Positions 6,464 to 15,570 of a DNA stretch of 16,188 nucleotides are shown in pieces. Below the pieces are notes generated by a model. That model did not search any database. It was not told the origin of the DNA and was given only the letters and a program-made list of their open reading frames with translations. Source of the stretch: Obelidium mucronatum (Eukaryota; Chytridiomycota; Chytridiomycetes; Chytridiales; Chytriomycetaceae); NCBI GenBank assembly GCA_025765595.1, contig JAIVFH010000526.1:1-16188 (forward strand). The letters are read 5' to 3'. The translations under genes and the position numbers were made by a program. Each line of letters starts with the position of its first letter. Positions within the stretch are counted from its first letter, which is position 1.

Positions 6464-9400
6464 TCAACGTCGCACAGCTGCCAATGTTGACTTGGGTCTA
6501 CGGATTCTCTGTGTAATATAATACACAGGATGATCTTCAGCTTTATCTGTGACCGTTGGTAATGGTTGATTCTCAGTCGCCAGTACTTTCATCGGGAATC
6601 CACTCTGTCACATAATATACGGAATGCTCTTGCGCCGTTGTTGTAACTGCGGGGTCTTCCGGAACCCACTCACTGACAAGATAAACACTATGATCACCAC
6701 CGCTCGTTGGCACATCTGTTGCTTGGGGTCCCGCTGCGTTAGTGTAGGTTGTTGTTCGTGGTCTCCTGATTCGCGTCGTAATGTAGTAGACTTGATGGTC
6801 AGTTCCAATGCTAGTTTGCTGGGTTTCGGCGTCTCTCGTAGTACTTGGATCGACTTTGGTTTTAGTAACCACGATTGTAGGCGACTCGGAAATACCGTTT
6901 GATGCTTTTGCATGGTTGATTGGAGAGATTTCAGCATCGTCAGTTGTGTCAGGAACCCATTCTGTCACATAGTACACACTATGTTCTCCTGAATTAACAG
7001 ACTTAGTCTCTTCCACTGCAGATACAGCCGTAACGTGATAAAGCTGCTTTGGATGGCTTCGCTTGATTATTAAATTCTTCAGTCTCAGTCTCTTCAGGTA
7101 CCCATTCGGTCACATAGTATACGCTGTGTTGATCAGAGTTGGTGAAGGGACTGCCTGTTGGTTCGCTTCCAGCATTAGTTTGACCAGTGGCCTTTGGCTG
7201 TTCGGAAGCCAAATTTGCGGCAGATGGCTCCTCGATAGTTGTAGCTATAGATTGGTCGGCTGTTGACGCGGGTAGGTGTGAGTTAACACTTTGAGAGCTG
7301 TTTGCATCAGGTTCAGGAGCATTTGTGGGATCAGGAACCCATTCTGTAACGTAATAAACACTATGCTCCGACGCAGCTACGTCCACAGCTGTTGTTGATA
7401 AAGCTGTGGTGTATGTCTGTTTAGTTTGGACAAAATCATGTTCGAAACTCACCAGGGGATTCCTTGTGAGTGTCAGTATAAGATTCTTCGGGAGCTTTCG
7501 ATGGGGTGTCTGTAGTTTGAGTTTGTTCGACTCCAGTGCTTTGCGAATTTTCAATCTCACTTGATACATCAGCAGAGCTTGCTGTCACAGTATCTACGCC
7601 CTCTCTAGTAGTCGATAAAAGACCGTTAGATGCTTTCGCTTGGTTGTTTGCATTGTCGAATTCATCAGTGTTGGTTGCCTCAACAGTTGATGCTAAAACA
7701 ACTTCTCCAGATGTCGATGAAGACTCTTCGGCTACACTTGAAGCTGAAACCACGGCGGTTTCTGAGCTCGTTTCTTCGATAGTCGCAGTCGGAGATTGTG
7801 CTAGTTCCGAAGAACTGACCTCGCCAACAGAGCTTGGGGCAATACTGGCTTCAGGTTCATCTGGCACCCACTCGGTGACATAGTACACCTTGTGCTCATC
7901 AGTTTTTGATATGGATAAGACTGGTGACTCTGTTTTGCTTTCGGTTGGTGTTTTGGGTTGCGCTGGTTTCGTCGTTGTCTCAGATTCAGCTGGATCCGGA
8001 ACCCATTCAGAAACATAGTAGACCACGTGCTCCGCTGACGAAGGGACTGCAGAGGCTTCTGATGATGTAACAGTTTGCGTTGTGGTCAATGAGTCAGCAC
8101 TGGACGACGACGCAGATGATGATTCGTATGTTGATTCTGGACTTGAGGATGAGGCTACAGGATTTTCCTGTTGTGAGGCTGCTGGGCTTTCGGTTTGAAT
8201 GGAACTCTCCGTCTCAACGTAAGTTGGTGTCGCACTTCCCGTTTCAATAGAGAAAGTTTGTGTCGCACCTTCGGTCTCTGTTGAAGTTGTATCACCTGAT
8301 GATGATGTCACGTCGCTGGAAGAATAGCTTGCATTTGATCCACTACAAAGGGCCAACACAATGAAACATTTTGATTTCGCTACATCCAAGCAGTCACTGT
8401 CAGTTGTACATGTGCCGTAACAATTCGTGTTTGCATCAATCCAGTCAGATCCACAACGAAGAATAGATTCAACTGTTTCGGTAGCAGAAGTTTCTGATAC
8501 TGTCTGAGTCGTCGGGCTGCTCAAGTCTTCGCTGGTGGTGGACAAAGTAGCGGGCACGAATGCACTAGAAGCTTCCGTTGTTTTGGATGTTGGGACTTCG
8601 GTTGTAACCTCAGATTCCGTCAAGTGGCTTTCAGCGGCTGTTGAAGCAGAGAGAATGCTGACAGTTTCTATGGCGCTTTCAGTGGTTGTTTTAAATGCAT
8701 CACTTGTGATTAAAACAGACTCTTCTGCCGTTGTAGTTGTGGTTGTTGTTGCCAATTCTGCATTTGTCGTAGTAGTGGTTGTGGAGTAGTCAGGAGCTGC
8801 TGACGATGTTGTCTCGGTTGTGGTTGTTGTTGTCGTGGTCGTTGTTGTTGTCGATCTTGTCGATGATGTTGCTGTGGTAGTTGTGGTTGTTGATGTTGTG
8901 GTAGTTGTGGTTGTTGACGTGGTGCTGATGAGTGGGGCAGGGGCCAAAGGATAATTAAAAAAGAACATATTTGATAATGGAGAGTATGGCTGGTTTGAAA
9001 TTTCAGAATAGGACGTTGGCAAGAAGGACAATCCTTGCAACGAATTTCGGCTAACCAAAAAGAAAAAGATAAAAAAACAATTAATTAGTGTTGAAAGTGA
9101 ATAACAAAGTCAATTTTTTTACGTGTAAAATGACATTGGGCTGTTAACTGCCCCGCTTTCAAGAATCATAGTAAGAATGTTTGAGTCACTGTCTAGAATA
9201 TCAACTTCCTGATAGGGGGTCAACGATGTGATACTATTCTGACTTGCTTTAAAGTTTCCAAGATCAAACAACGTTACTGGTCGGCCTCTGCGTTGCCATA
9301 ACGTTATTGACGCTGTTCATAATACTTTAGTTAACTTACAAATACCAAGCAGTGATGGTATTGACTGAAGTCTGCCCAGAAAGCGTGCTTCCCAATGGAA

Positions 9401-9976
9401 CCATTGGAAGGTTTACAAGCCCTTTGATCTTTCCTGTTGCCAAATAGTATGGATCGAAAGCCGATTTCTCTTTGACCTAATTTACCAACTGTCAACCAAG
9501 TAGAGCCAGAAAAAAAAAAAAAAAAAAACATCTGACTCACTGAATTATAAACCGTTTTCTTTGTTACAGTGACCAAGATTTTAAGCCATGCATCGGAATA
9601 TCCGTCATCACATGGGATATATTCAACAACTGGTGATCCAGCGCTAGCAGCCTGTTGGGTACACTGGATAGTAGATTGGATTCACAGCGACTGCATTGGG
9701 ATTTTTGGTTGATGCTTGAGATCTGCTTCCAAAGTTCCATACCCTGTGTGGGGGAAGGGATATTGGGGTTTGTTTGGGCGATCAATAGTTGAATAGGACT
9801 CACCAAACTTGGGCCCCATTAAGCATACAAGATATTTCTTCATAGACCAAGGCTGAAGCTGTGGTGGTATCGAGGAAGTTGTGACAGTACCAATCAGGGT
9901 TCGAGTTGGCTGCAAATCCTGGAGCCGGAGCTGCTAGCCGAGCCAGCAGTATGAATGAGATCAATAACTGATTCAT
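6464..9976 (-). CDS. Secreted Ser/Thr-rich surface protein with nine VYYVTEW motifs (frame breaks)
   Basis: Exons on the minus strand: 9976-9804, 9743-9541, 9476-9340, 9287-9123, 9050-7453, 7403-6587 and probably 6546-6464; introns of 60, 64, 52, 72, 49 and 40 nt. About 1057 codons after correcting frame. TGA sits directly before the start ATG, fixing it. Residues 1-23 are a signal peptide (MNQLLISFILLARLAAPAPG). Then come a domain of about 200 residues I do not recognise (three Cys; LKILVTVTKKTVYNS), a poly-Thr/Ser stalk (about 270-336), a six-Cys module (about 425-461, CGSDWIDANTNC start) and a Ser/Thr/Glu-rich tail with nine H-x-VYYVTEWVPD motifs. No GPI signal or membrane segment closes it. 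Likely a glycosylated wall or secreted protein. Two places need a one-base frame correction: 9647-9681 (or a 34-nt intron 9685-9652) and about 7005-7070 (no intron fits). They may be assembly errors or early decay. Confidence 0.75.
6500..8035 (-). repeat. Nine-copy array of an H-x-VYYVTEWVPD protein motif
   Basis: In order from the N-terminus: EHVVYYVSEWVPD (about 8030), EHKVYYVTEWVPD (about 7890), EHSVYYVTEWVPD (about 7360), QHSVYYVTEWVPE (about 7130), EHSVYYVTEWVPD (about 6985), DHQVYYITTRIRRP (about 6805), DHSVYLVSEWVPE (about 6690), EHSVYYVTEWIPD (about 6630) and DHPVYYITQRIRRP (about 6520). Spacers are 15-150 residues of Ser/Thr/Glu/Pro; several contain a second repeated phrase, NNQAKxSN or NHAKASNG. 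Copies 6 and 9 form a basic subtype (RIRRP in place of EWVPD). Confidence 0.92.
8720..8920 (-). repeat. Poly-Thr tract (ACN triplet run)
   Basis: In-frame runs of ACA/ACC/ACG/ACT codons give blocks of up to 12 Thr with occasional Ser, Ala and Arg. Mixed third bases show the Thr runs are maintained at protein level rather than by a fresh microsatellite. Probably an O-mannosylated stalk. Confidence 0.85.
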
Positions 9977-10178
9977 TCAAAAGATGTATATTTCAGGAAG
10001 GATTCGAGAGTTTTTAAAGTGCGATCTTGGATAGTTGGGGGTGCGGTCGCGTTTTGGTGTAAACAAAGAATTGTCGATATTTCTGCGACAAATAAACCCA
10101 AAATAGAACTCATAAAATTCAATAGCAATCCTCAAAATACAAGACAAATTCTTTGCTTTATTTTTATGAGTTTAGCAT
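9977..10178. other. Intergenic: promoter of the repetitive gene and 3' flank of LEU1
   Basis: 202 bp between the start of the repetitive-protein gene and the LEU1 stop, both on the minus strand. I see no gene. It holds the LEU1 polyadenylation signal and presumably the promoter of the next gene. Confidence 0.5.
10157..10162 (-). terminator. Polyadenylation signal of LEU1
   Basis: AATAAA on the minus strand (10162-10157), 17 nt past the LEU1 stop codon. Confidence 0.55.
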
Positions 10179-12804
10179 TTACCAGTCTGATAATTTGGTC
10201 TTTTTGGCAGGTTGAGCAGCCTTCTTGTGAGCCGCAGCCAAAACATGATGCAAGTCCAACCAGGGCCAAGCAGCTGTTCGTTTCGCCTCAAACGACTGAA
10301 TGCTGCTCTCCTTCTGCAAAGTCATGCCAATGTCATCCAAACCCTCAACCAAGCACTTCTTTCTCAGCGCCTCCACTTCGAAAGAAATAACCTGACCATT
10401 TGACCGCTTCACGACTTGGTTCACCAAGTCCACTTCAACTTCAAGTCCATCGATACCGTCTTGCATCAAAGCAGCCACGTTTTCCTTGGAAAGAATGACT
10501 GGCAACATCATGTTCTTGAAACAGTTGTTGTAGAAAATGTCCGCATATGATTCCGCAATAATACACTTGATACCAAAGTCCAACAAGGCCCATGGAGCAT
10601 GCTCACGGGAACTTCCGCAACCAAAGTTGGCGCCTGCAACCAGAATGGTAGAGTTACGGTATTGTGGTTTGTTTAAAACAAAGTCTGGTCTCTCTGGGTT
10701 CATTCCAGTGGCTGGGTCAATTGGAAGGGTCAAGTCGTAACGGATTTCGTGGAAGAGGGCTTTTCCAAGACCAGTACGCTTGATTGTTTTCAAAAAGTTC
10801 TTTGGGATAATCATGTCAGTGTCAATGTTGGCTCTGTCAAGTGGAGCGGCGATTCCCTTAAGAGTAGTGAATCGACCGAGACCTCCTTCGCTGGAAGCAG
10901 CAGCTGGAGCAGCTGGGGTGGCAACGGAGGCTGGACTTTCGGCAGCAGCAGCAGTGGCAACGTTTTCGGCAATACCAGCATATTCAAACGACTCGGCCTT
11001 CAAAAAGTCCTTGGCATCCAATTCGATAACCTTTGGTCCTTGGTTACTCAAAATAGGCAGATTACGAACATCAGTAAAGTGTCCAGTAACAGCAGCAGCA
11101 GCAGCCATAGCAGGACTCATCAAGTGCGTTCTACCACCTGGACCTTGTCGACCTTCAAAGTTTCTGTTGGAAGTTGAAGCACAACGTTCTCCAGCAACAA
11201 GCTGGTCTGGGTTCATTCCCAAACACATTGAGCATCCAGCCTCACGCCAGTCAAAACCAGCTTGCTTGAAAATCTCATCCAATCCTTCAGCTTCAGCTTG
11301 AGTCTTGACGAGTCCTGAACCTGGCACAATCATGGCATATACATTGGGGGCAACCTTTCTTCCACGAGCGATTTGGGCGGCCGCACGGAGATCTTCAATA
11401 CGAGAGTTTGTGCAAGACCCAATAAAGACCTTGTCAATCTTGATAGACTCCATCTTGGTGTTTGGCTCCAATCCCATGTAAGCCAAAGCACGTTCAATGG
11501 AGGCTTTCTTGGTTGGGTCAGAGAAGTTGGCTGGGTCAGGCACAGATCCGTTGATGGGAACAGTGTCTTCTGGAGAAGTACCCCAAGTGATGGTTGGGAT
11601 GATGTCAGCCGCATTAATTTGGACGTCAATGTCGTATTTAGCTCCAGCGTCAGACTTGAGAGTCTTCCAGTATGCAACTGCGGCATCCCAGTCAGCACCC
11701 TTTGGTGCCATAGGTCTGTCCTTGATGTAATCAAAAGTGATTTGGTCTGGAGCAATCATTCCAGCACGAGCACCAGCTTCAATGGACATGTTACCTGCGA
11801 AAGAGAAAACAACCAGTTAACTTTAAGCTTCCCACAGAGGAAAGGAGCGAGATCGAAACTAATACTCACACATTGACATTCTAGCCTCAACACTGAACCC
11901 TTCAATCACATTCCCAGCAAACTCAATAACAGCTCCGTTTCCACCAGCAGTTCCAATAACACCAATCACATACAATACAACATCCTTGGAAGTAACACCA
12001 ACTGGCAAAACTCCAGAAACTTGCACACGCATATTCTTTGACTTTTTCTGAATCAAAGTTTGTGTGGCAAGAACGTGTTCGACTTCAGAGGTTCCAATAC
12101 CGAAAGCCAAGGATCCAAACGCTCCGTGGGTGGATGTGTGGGAGTCGCCGCAGACAACTGTGGTTCCTGGGAGAGTGAATCCTTGTTCGGGTCCAACAAC
12201 GTGGACAATTCCTTGTCTCTTGTCTCCCAAACCTGTGCAGTGAATAGGGGAGGGGGGAGTGGAGGTTGTCCCTTTTAGATACCTTATCTATGAGGTGAGA
12301 CGAAAAAAAAGAGCGCAAACCGTAGTAGTTGAGGCCAAAAGCATGCACATTCTCTTCGAGAGTCATGCATTGCACTTTTGAATCTGCTTCTTTCACAAAA
12401 GACTTGATGTTCGAGTAGGTTTTACGGGTTGAGGTTGGAATGTTGTGGTCCAAGGTTGCAAGAGTCAGATCCTTTCTACGAACATCGCGGGAAGCATTAC
12501 GAAGTCCTTCGAAAGCCTGAAATACACAAAATACAAATGATGAGGAAGTTCCAAGAGGGGAAAAGATTTGGCTGGTTTATACCTGGGGAGAAGTAACTTC
12601 ATGAACGAGATGTCTGTCAATGTAGAGGACAACTGGTTCGTCAGTGCCTTCTGTTGCTGGCTTTCCAGACACGGTGCAGACAGTGTGGTCCGCGAACACC
12701 TTGTCGTATAATGTTTGTGGCCCCTTTGTCATTTCGAATGGTTTTTGGTGATGAGCAGACGCTTTTTTTTTTATCTCGTGTGCCACATTATTAATACAAG
12801 GCAT
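10179..12804 (-). CDS. LEU1: 3-isopropylmalate dehydratase (isopropylmalate isomerase)
   Basis: Exons 12804-12583, 12516-12321, 12232-11870 and 11794-10179 on the minus strand join without frame error into 798 codons; introns are 66, 88 and 75 nt, all GT-AG. The enzyme interconverts 2- and 3-isopropylmalate, the second step of leucine synthesis, in the cytosol. The LeuC-like part (aconitase fold) has [15 protein letters not shown] and the three [4Fe-4S] ligands Cys388 (GSCTNSR), Cys448 and Cys451 (CSMC). An Ala/Pro-rich linker (about 535-565) leads into the LeuD swivel domain ([19 protein letters not shown], then [11 protein letters not shown]). Fusion of both subunits is the fungal form; yeast Leu1 is 779 aa. 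The N-terminus has two possible ATGs: 12804, or 12732 in frame 24 codons later ([16 protein letters not shown]), which fits the usual fungal start better. Confidence 0.97.
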
Positions 12805-12904
12805 GGTATTATTCAGAGCTCGACAATCACTAATTTACACAAAAGAAAGGGTTGAAGACTTGAAAAACGCTAAAAACAGTTAGATTCAGATCATCAATAT
12901 CAAA
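12805..12904. other. 100-bp gap between the zinc-protein gene and LEU1
   Basis: Both neighbours are on the minus strand, so this stretch must hold the 3' end of the zinc-protein gene and at least part of the LEU1 promoter. I see no clear Leu3-type CCGG-N4-CCGG site in it. Confidence 0.5.
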
Positions 12905-15268
12905 TCAAACGCGTGCTTCCAGTCCAAAAGCAAAAGCAGCGAGTATCTCGGCTGCATCACTATCATCGATTGTGACAGAAGATCCCAACGACGACGGTGA
13001 TTCAAATGAAGCTGATTTTGGAGCGTGCTCTTCCTGCTCCATCGAGGCTATAGCTGCAGCTGCGGCAGCCAAGACATCTACGCTCTGCTCACCACTCACA
13101 TACTCATCAAATACAATATCCTCCTTTTTTTCTTCACTCTGGCTCCCACTTTCATCTTCAGTTTTCTTGATGGCGCTCTGGTCAAAGTCATCCAACTTCC
13201 ATCGTGTTACTTTGGCTCGCTTTGAACGAGTGTTTTCCTTGGCCACCTTTGCGCCGACATCCATCCGAGCAACAGCTGTTGAATTAACTTTCCGTTTCCT
13301 CCTTCCATCACGTCCCAACTTTCCTTCCTCTTCTTTCTCCTGTGTTACATCCCGTCCACTATTGACACCAACAGTCTGACTGACTGTGCTTGCGTCACTC
13401 ACTTCGTCTTCAGTAATGTCATCTTTTGCCGTAAACTGACTACCTTCAGCTGTCACTGCAACCATGCCTTTCCTCCAATGTGTACTGCATCTTCCGCAAA
13501 TACCTCTTTTCCCACTAGCCTCCTCCAAAGGAGAAAATGAGCTCCCACATTTTTCACACGGAACCCCATTTCCTACAGAAAATCCAGCTGTTCGGGGAAG
13601 TCTTTGTTGTCGAAGTGGCCGTGCCTGCGAGATTGGCGGCTCTGGCAATCCATGAACATTGGGGGATCCGTTTCCCTGGCGGAGAGGAGTTGCATCTGGT
13701 GTTGGAAAGGGAAGTGACGGTTTCGATAATTGACTTCCAACCAAGTTGTTGGTGGGATGGACGGCACTGCTGGAACTTGCAAGTGTAAAATTCGAAGTCT
13801 GCTGAAGACTCAATGATTCATCTGGATTGAGTGTTGGGGATGGGGCAAGAGTAGGAGTTACAATTGGCGGTGTTTCCAGACTCTGAGGCTTATTCAGCGG
13901 ATTTACAATTTGGGCGGCAGCTTTCTGCTGACGGAGCTGTGATTTTCCGTTTGGATTCTTTTTTGTGGCAGCACTTTTTTTGGCAGGGGACATTTGGATC
14001 GGAGTTTGGGTGGAACCTCCTGGAGAGGACGTTGAAGAGGAAGGGCCAGTCGAAGCAGTGCTGCTGCTTCCTGTTTTATTGTTGATCACAGCCTGTTGCA
14101 AGATCTTGTGGCAAGGTTTGCATAATCTAAAATATCAAAGGAGAAGTCAGCTACATTAAACGGGGGGTAAAGGGCCCTTTTTTTGGAAACATACGGTCTC
14201 TTTTCAAACCCGTACAGGGTAACCCGCTTTCCTTTTCCACACTTCAGACATGAAGGAGTTTGAGGACTCGATGTTGCAGATGCGGTATCAGCTCCAGCAG
14301 GGCCACTGCCATCCACGCTGCTGCCATTTTGGCTGATGGTGTCACTGTTATCCCAAGTTCCAGTAGACGGAGATCCGGTTGCAGACGGAGTCAAGTCACG
14401 AAAAGGAATGAGATCCTTCTCATCCAAAAAGTCAAACTTGACTCTAGGTCGGTAAGTCTTTGGTTCATGGCGAACTGGGGTGCAACTCTTGCATTTGATA
14501 CGAATCAACCGATGCTCGCAGAGAGAGTTTGCAGAGTTTCCCTCGTCAAAACATTTTCTGCACTATGACATACGGGATAGTATTTTTTAGCGTCAACAGC
14601 AGTTGTTTTTTTTTTGAACTTAGACATACAGCATATTTTTGCTTCCGATGCTTGCAGATGGTCGAACCGCCGGTGCCTTCATCGTAGCATTGAACGCACT
14701 AAGTTTGAAGAAAGGAATCAGTGTATCAGTGTGTGATGTTGTGGGCTGAAAGGGAACGGGTGACAAGTTTTTCGTCGGGATGGGAGACAAACAAGACAAT
14801 CCCTTCCGTCTCACTTGGCAATCCCAATGGACATCACAGAGCGACTCCAGCGACGCAGCTCGCGGGGGATTAACGCACCTGGCTTCGCCGTTTCGAGTGG
14901 TGGCAGATGGACGACAGACGCGGCCCGGCCTGGCGCGGCGGTGGCCGCAGGGGAGCCAGGTCCGGGGCGGCCTGGCCAAGGGCGTCGCTCTGCGCCAGCG
15001 CCGCCTGGCTTTGGCCGGAGCGCGGCGCGGGCTGGTCCGGGGCGGCTGCGGGCTCGGCGTCGGGGCGGAGCGTGGCTGGCGCACCGGGGCCAACTGGCCC
15101 AACTGGTCCAGTGGAGACCAGCTTCTCGCTGCCCAGGACTCTGCCCCGGCCTTCGTCTGGCGAGTCCGGCGCCGGTGCGGCTCTAGTCAAGGCAGCGTTC
15201 GGATACGCTGCAGCTGCCGCTGGTGTCGCGGCGGAGGCCGTGGTGGCCGTGGAAGGTGTTGCGTCCAT
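12905..15268 (-). CDS. Multi-zinc-module protein, probably nuclear (unrecognised)
   Basis: Exons 15268-14879, 14698-14630, 14562-14195 and 14126-12905 on the minus strand, introns 180, 67 and 68 nt, give 682 residues. Exon 1 is GC-rich and Ala/Pro/Gln-rich, ending in SSICHHSKRRSQ. Exon 2 (23 codons, phase 0 at both ends) is one zinc module, CVQCYDEG...ICKHRKQKYA; exon 3 starts with the next, CRKCFDEG...LCEHRLIRIKCKSC. Two more Cys sets follow, both C-x2-C-x16-C-x2-C: 258/261/278/281, which straddles the last intron, and 466/469/486/489 (CEKCGSSF...ICGRC). They resemble GATA-type fingers in layout but lack the GATA core residues. Basic clusters GRRKRK and RSKRAK suggest nuclear import; the rest is Ser/Thr/Pro/Gln-rich or acidic. 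It could be a transcription or chromatin factor. An upstream in-frame ATG (15466) would add 66 residues; I prefer 15268 (acaATGGA). Confidence 0.82.
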
Positions 15269-15570
15269 TGTCGTTTTCAGACAAATCCTTTCAAAGTTTT
15301 CGAAACTCTGTCTGCATCCACCTATCCTGCCGTTCCTTTTTATTCCGTGACCGTTGAAATTGAAGAGCGAATGCCGACGTGCAGGAGCAGAGACTTCAGC
15401 GACTCTGCCTGTACTATCGCTGCCCTCCCGAACCCTTCCTCCAACTGGTTCAGGCATCGAGACCATACTATATTCCTCTCATAAAAGCCATAAAATGTGT
15501 ATATATCGAAGTTGTAGGTTAATAAAGGCGATTAATAACTTTTAATTTCAATAATCGTAAACTCTCAACA
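15269..15570. promoter_or_regulatory. Bidirectional promoter between the zinc-protein gene and CCZ1-like gene
   Basis: About 300 bp separate two divergent start codons. The half next to the plus-strand gene is AT-rich with TATA-like runs (CATAAAAGCCATAAAATG, about 15481-15498, and GTATATATCG, about 15499-15508). An open frame extends upstream of the minus-strand gene into this region (to 15466) but is not needed to explain it. Confidence 0.55.

Noticed and set aside
9510..9528. A19 run as the tail of a second retroposon
   Set aside because: It lies inside intron 2 of the repetitive gene as its T-rich tract, without flanking direct repeats or a pol III head.
10749..11301. Plus-strand reading frames over LEU1 (up to 173 codons)
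   Set aside because: They are the antisense of well-conserved LeuC/LeuD coding sequence and show no domain.
14870..15102. Alternative reading of exon 1 of the zinc gene ending ...SLCDVHWDCQ before donor GTGAGA
   Set aside because: It gives a weaker Cys pattern than the frame ending ICHHSKRRSQ, which matches the other two modules and also splices in phase 0.
14780..15484. Long plus-strand reading frame of 234 codons
   Set aside because: It lies antisense to the GC-rich first exon of the zinc gene; Arg/Gly-rich composition and lack of family features are typical of a GC-driven shadow.
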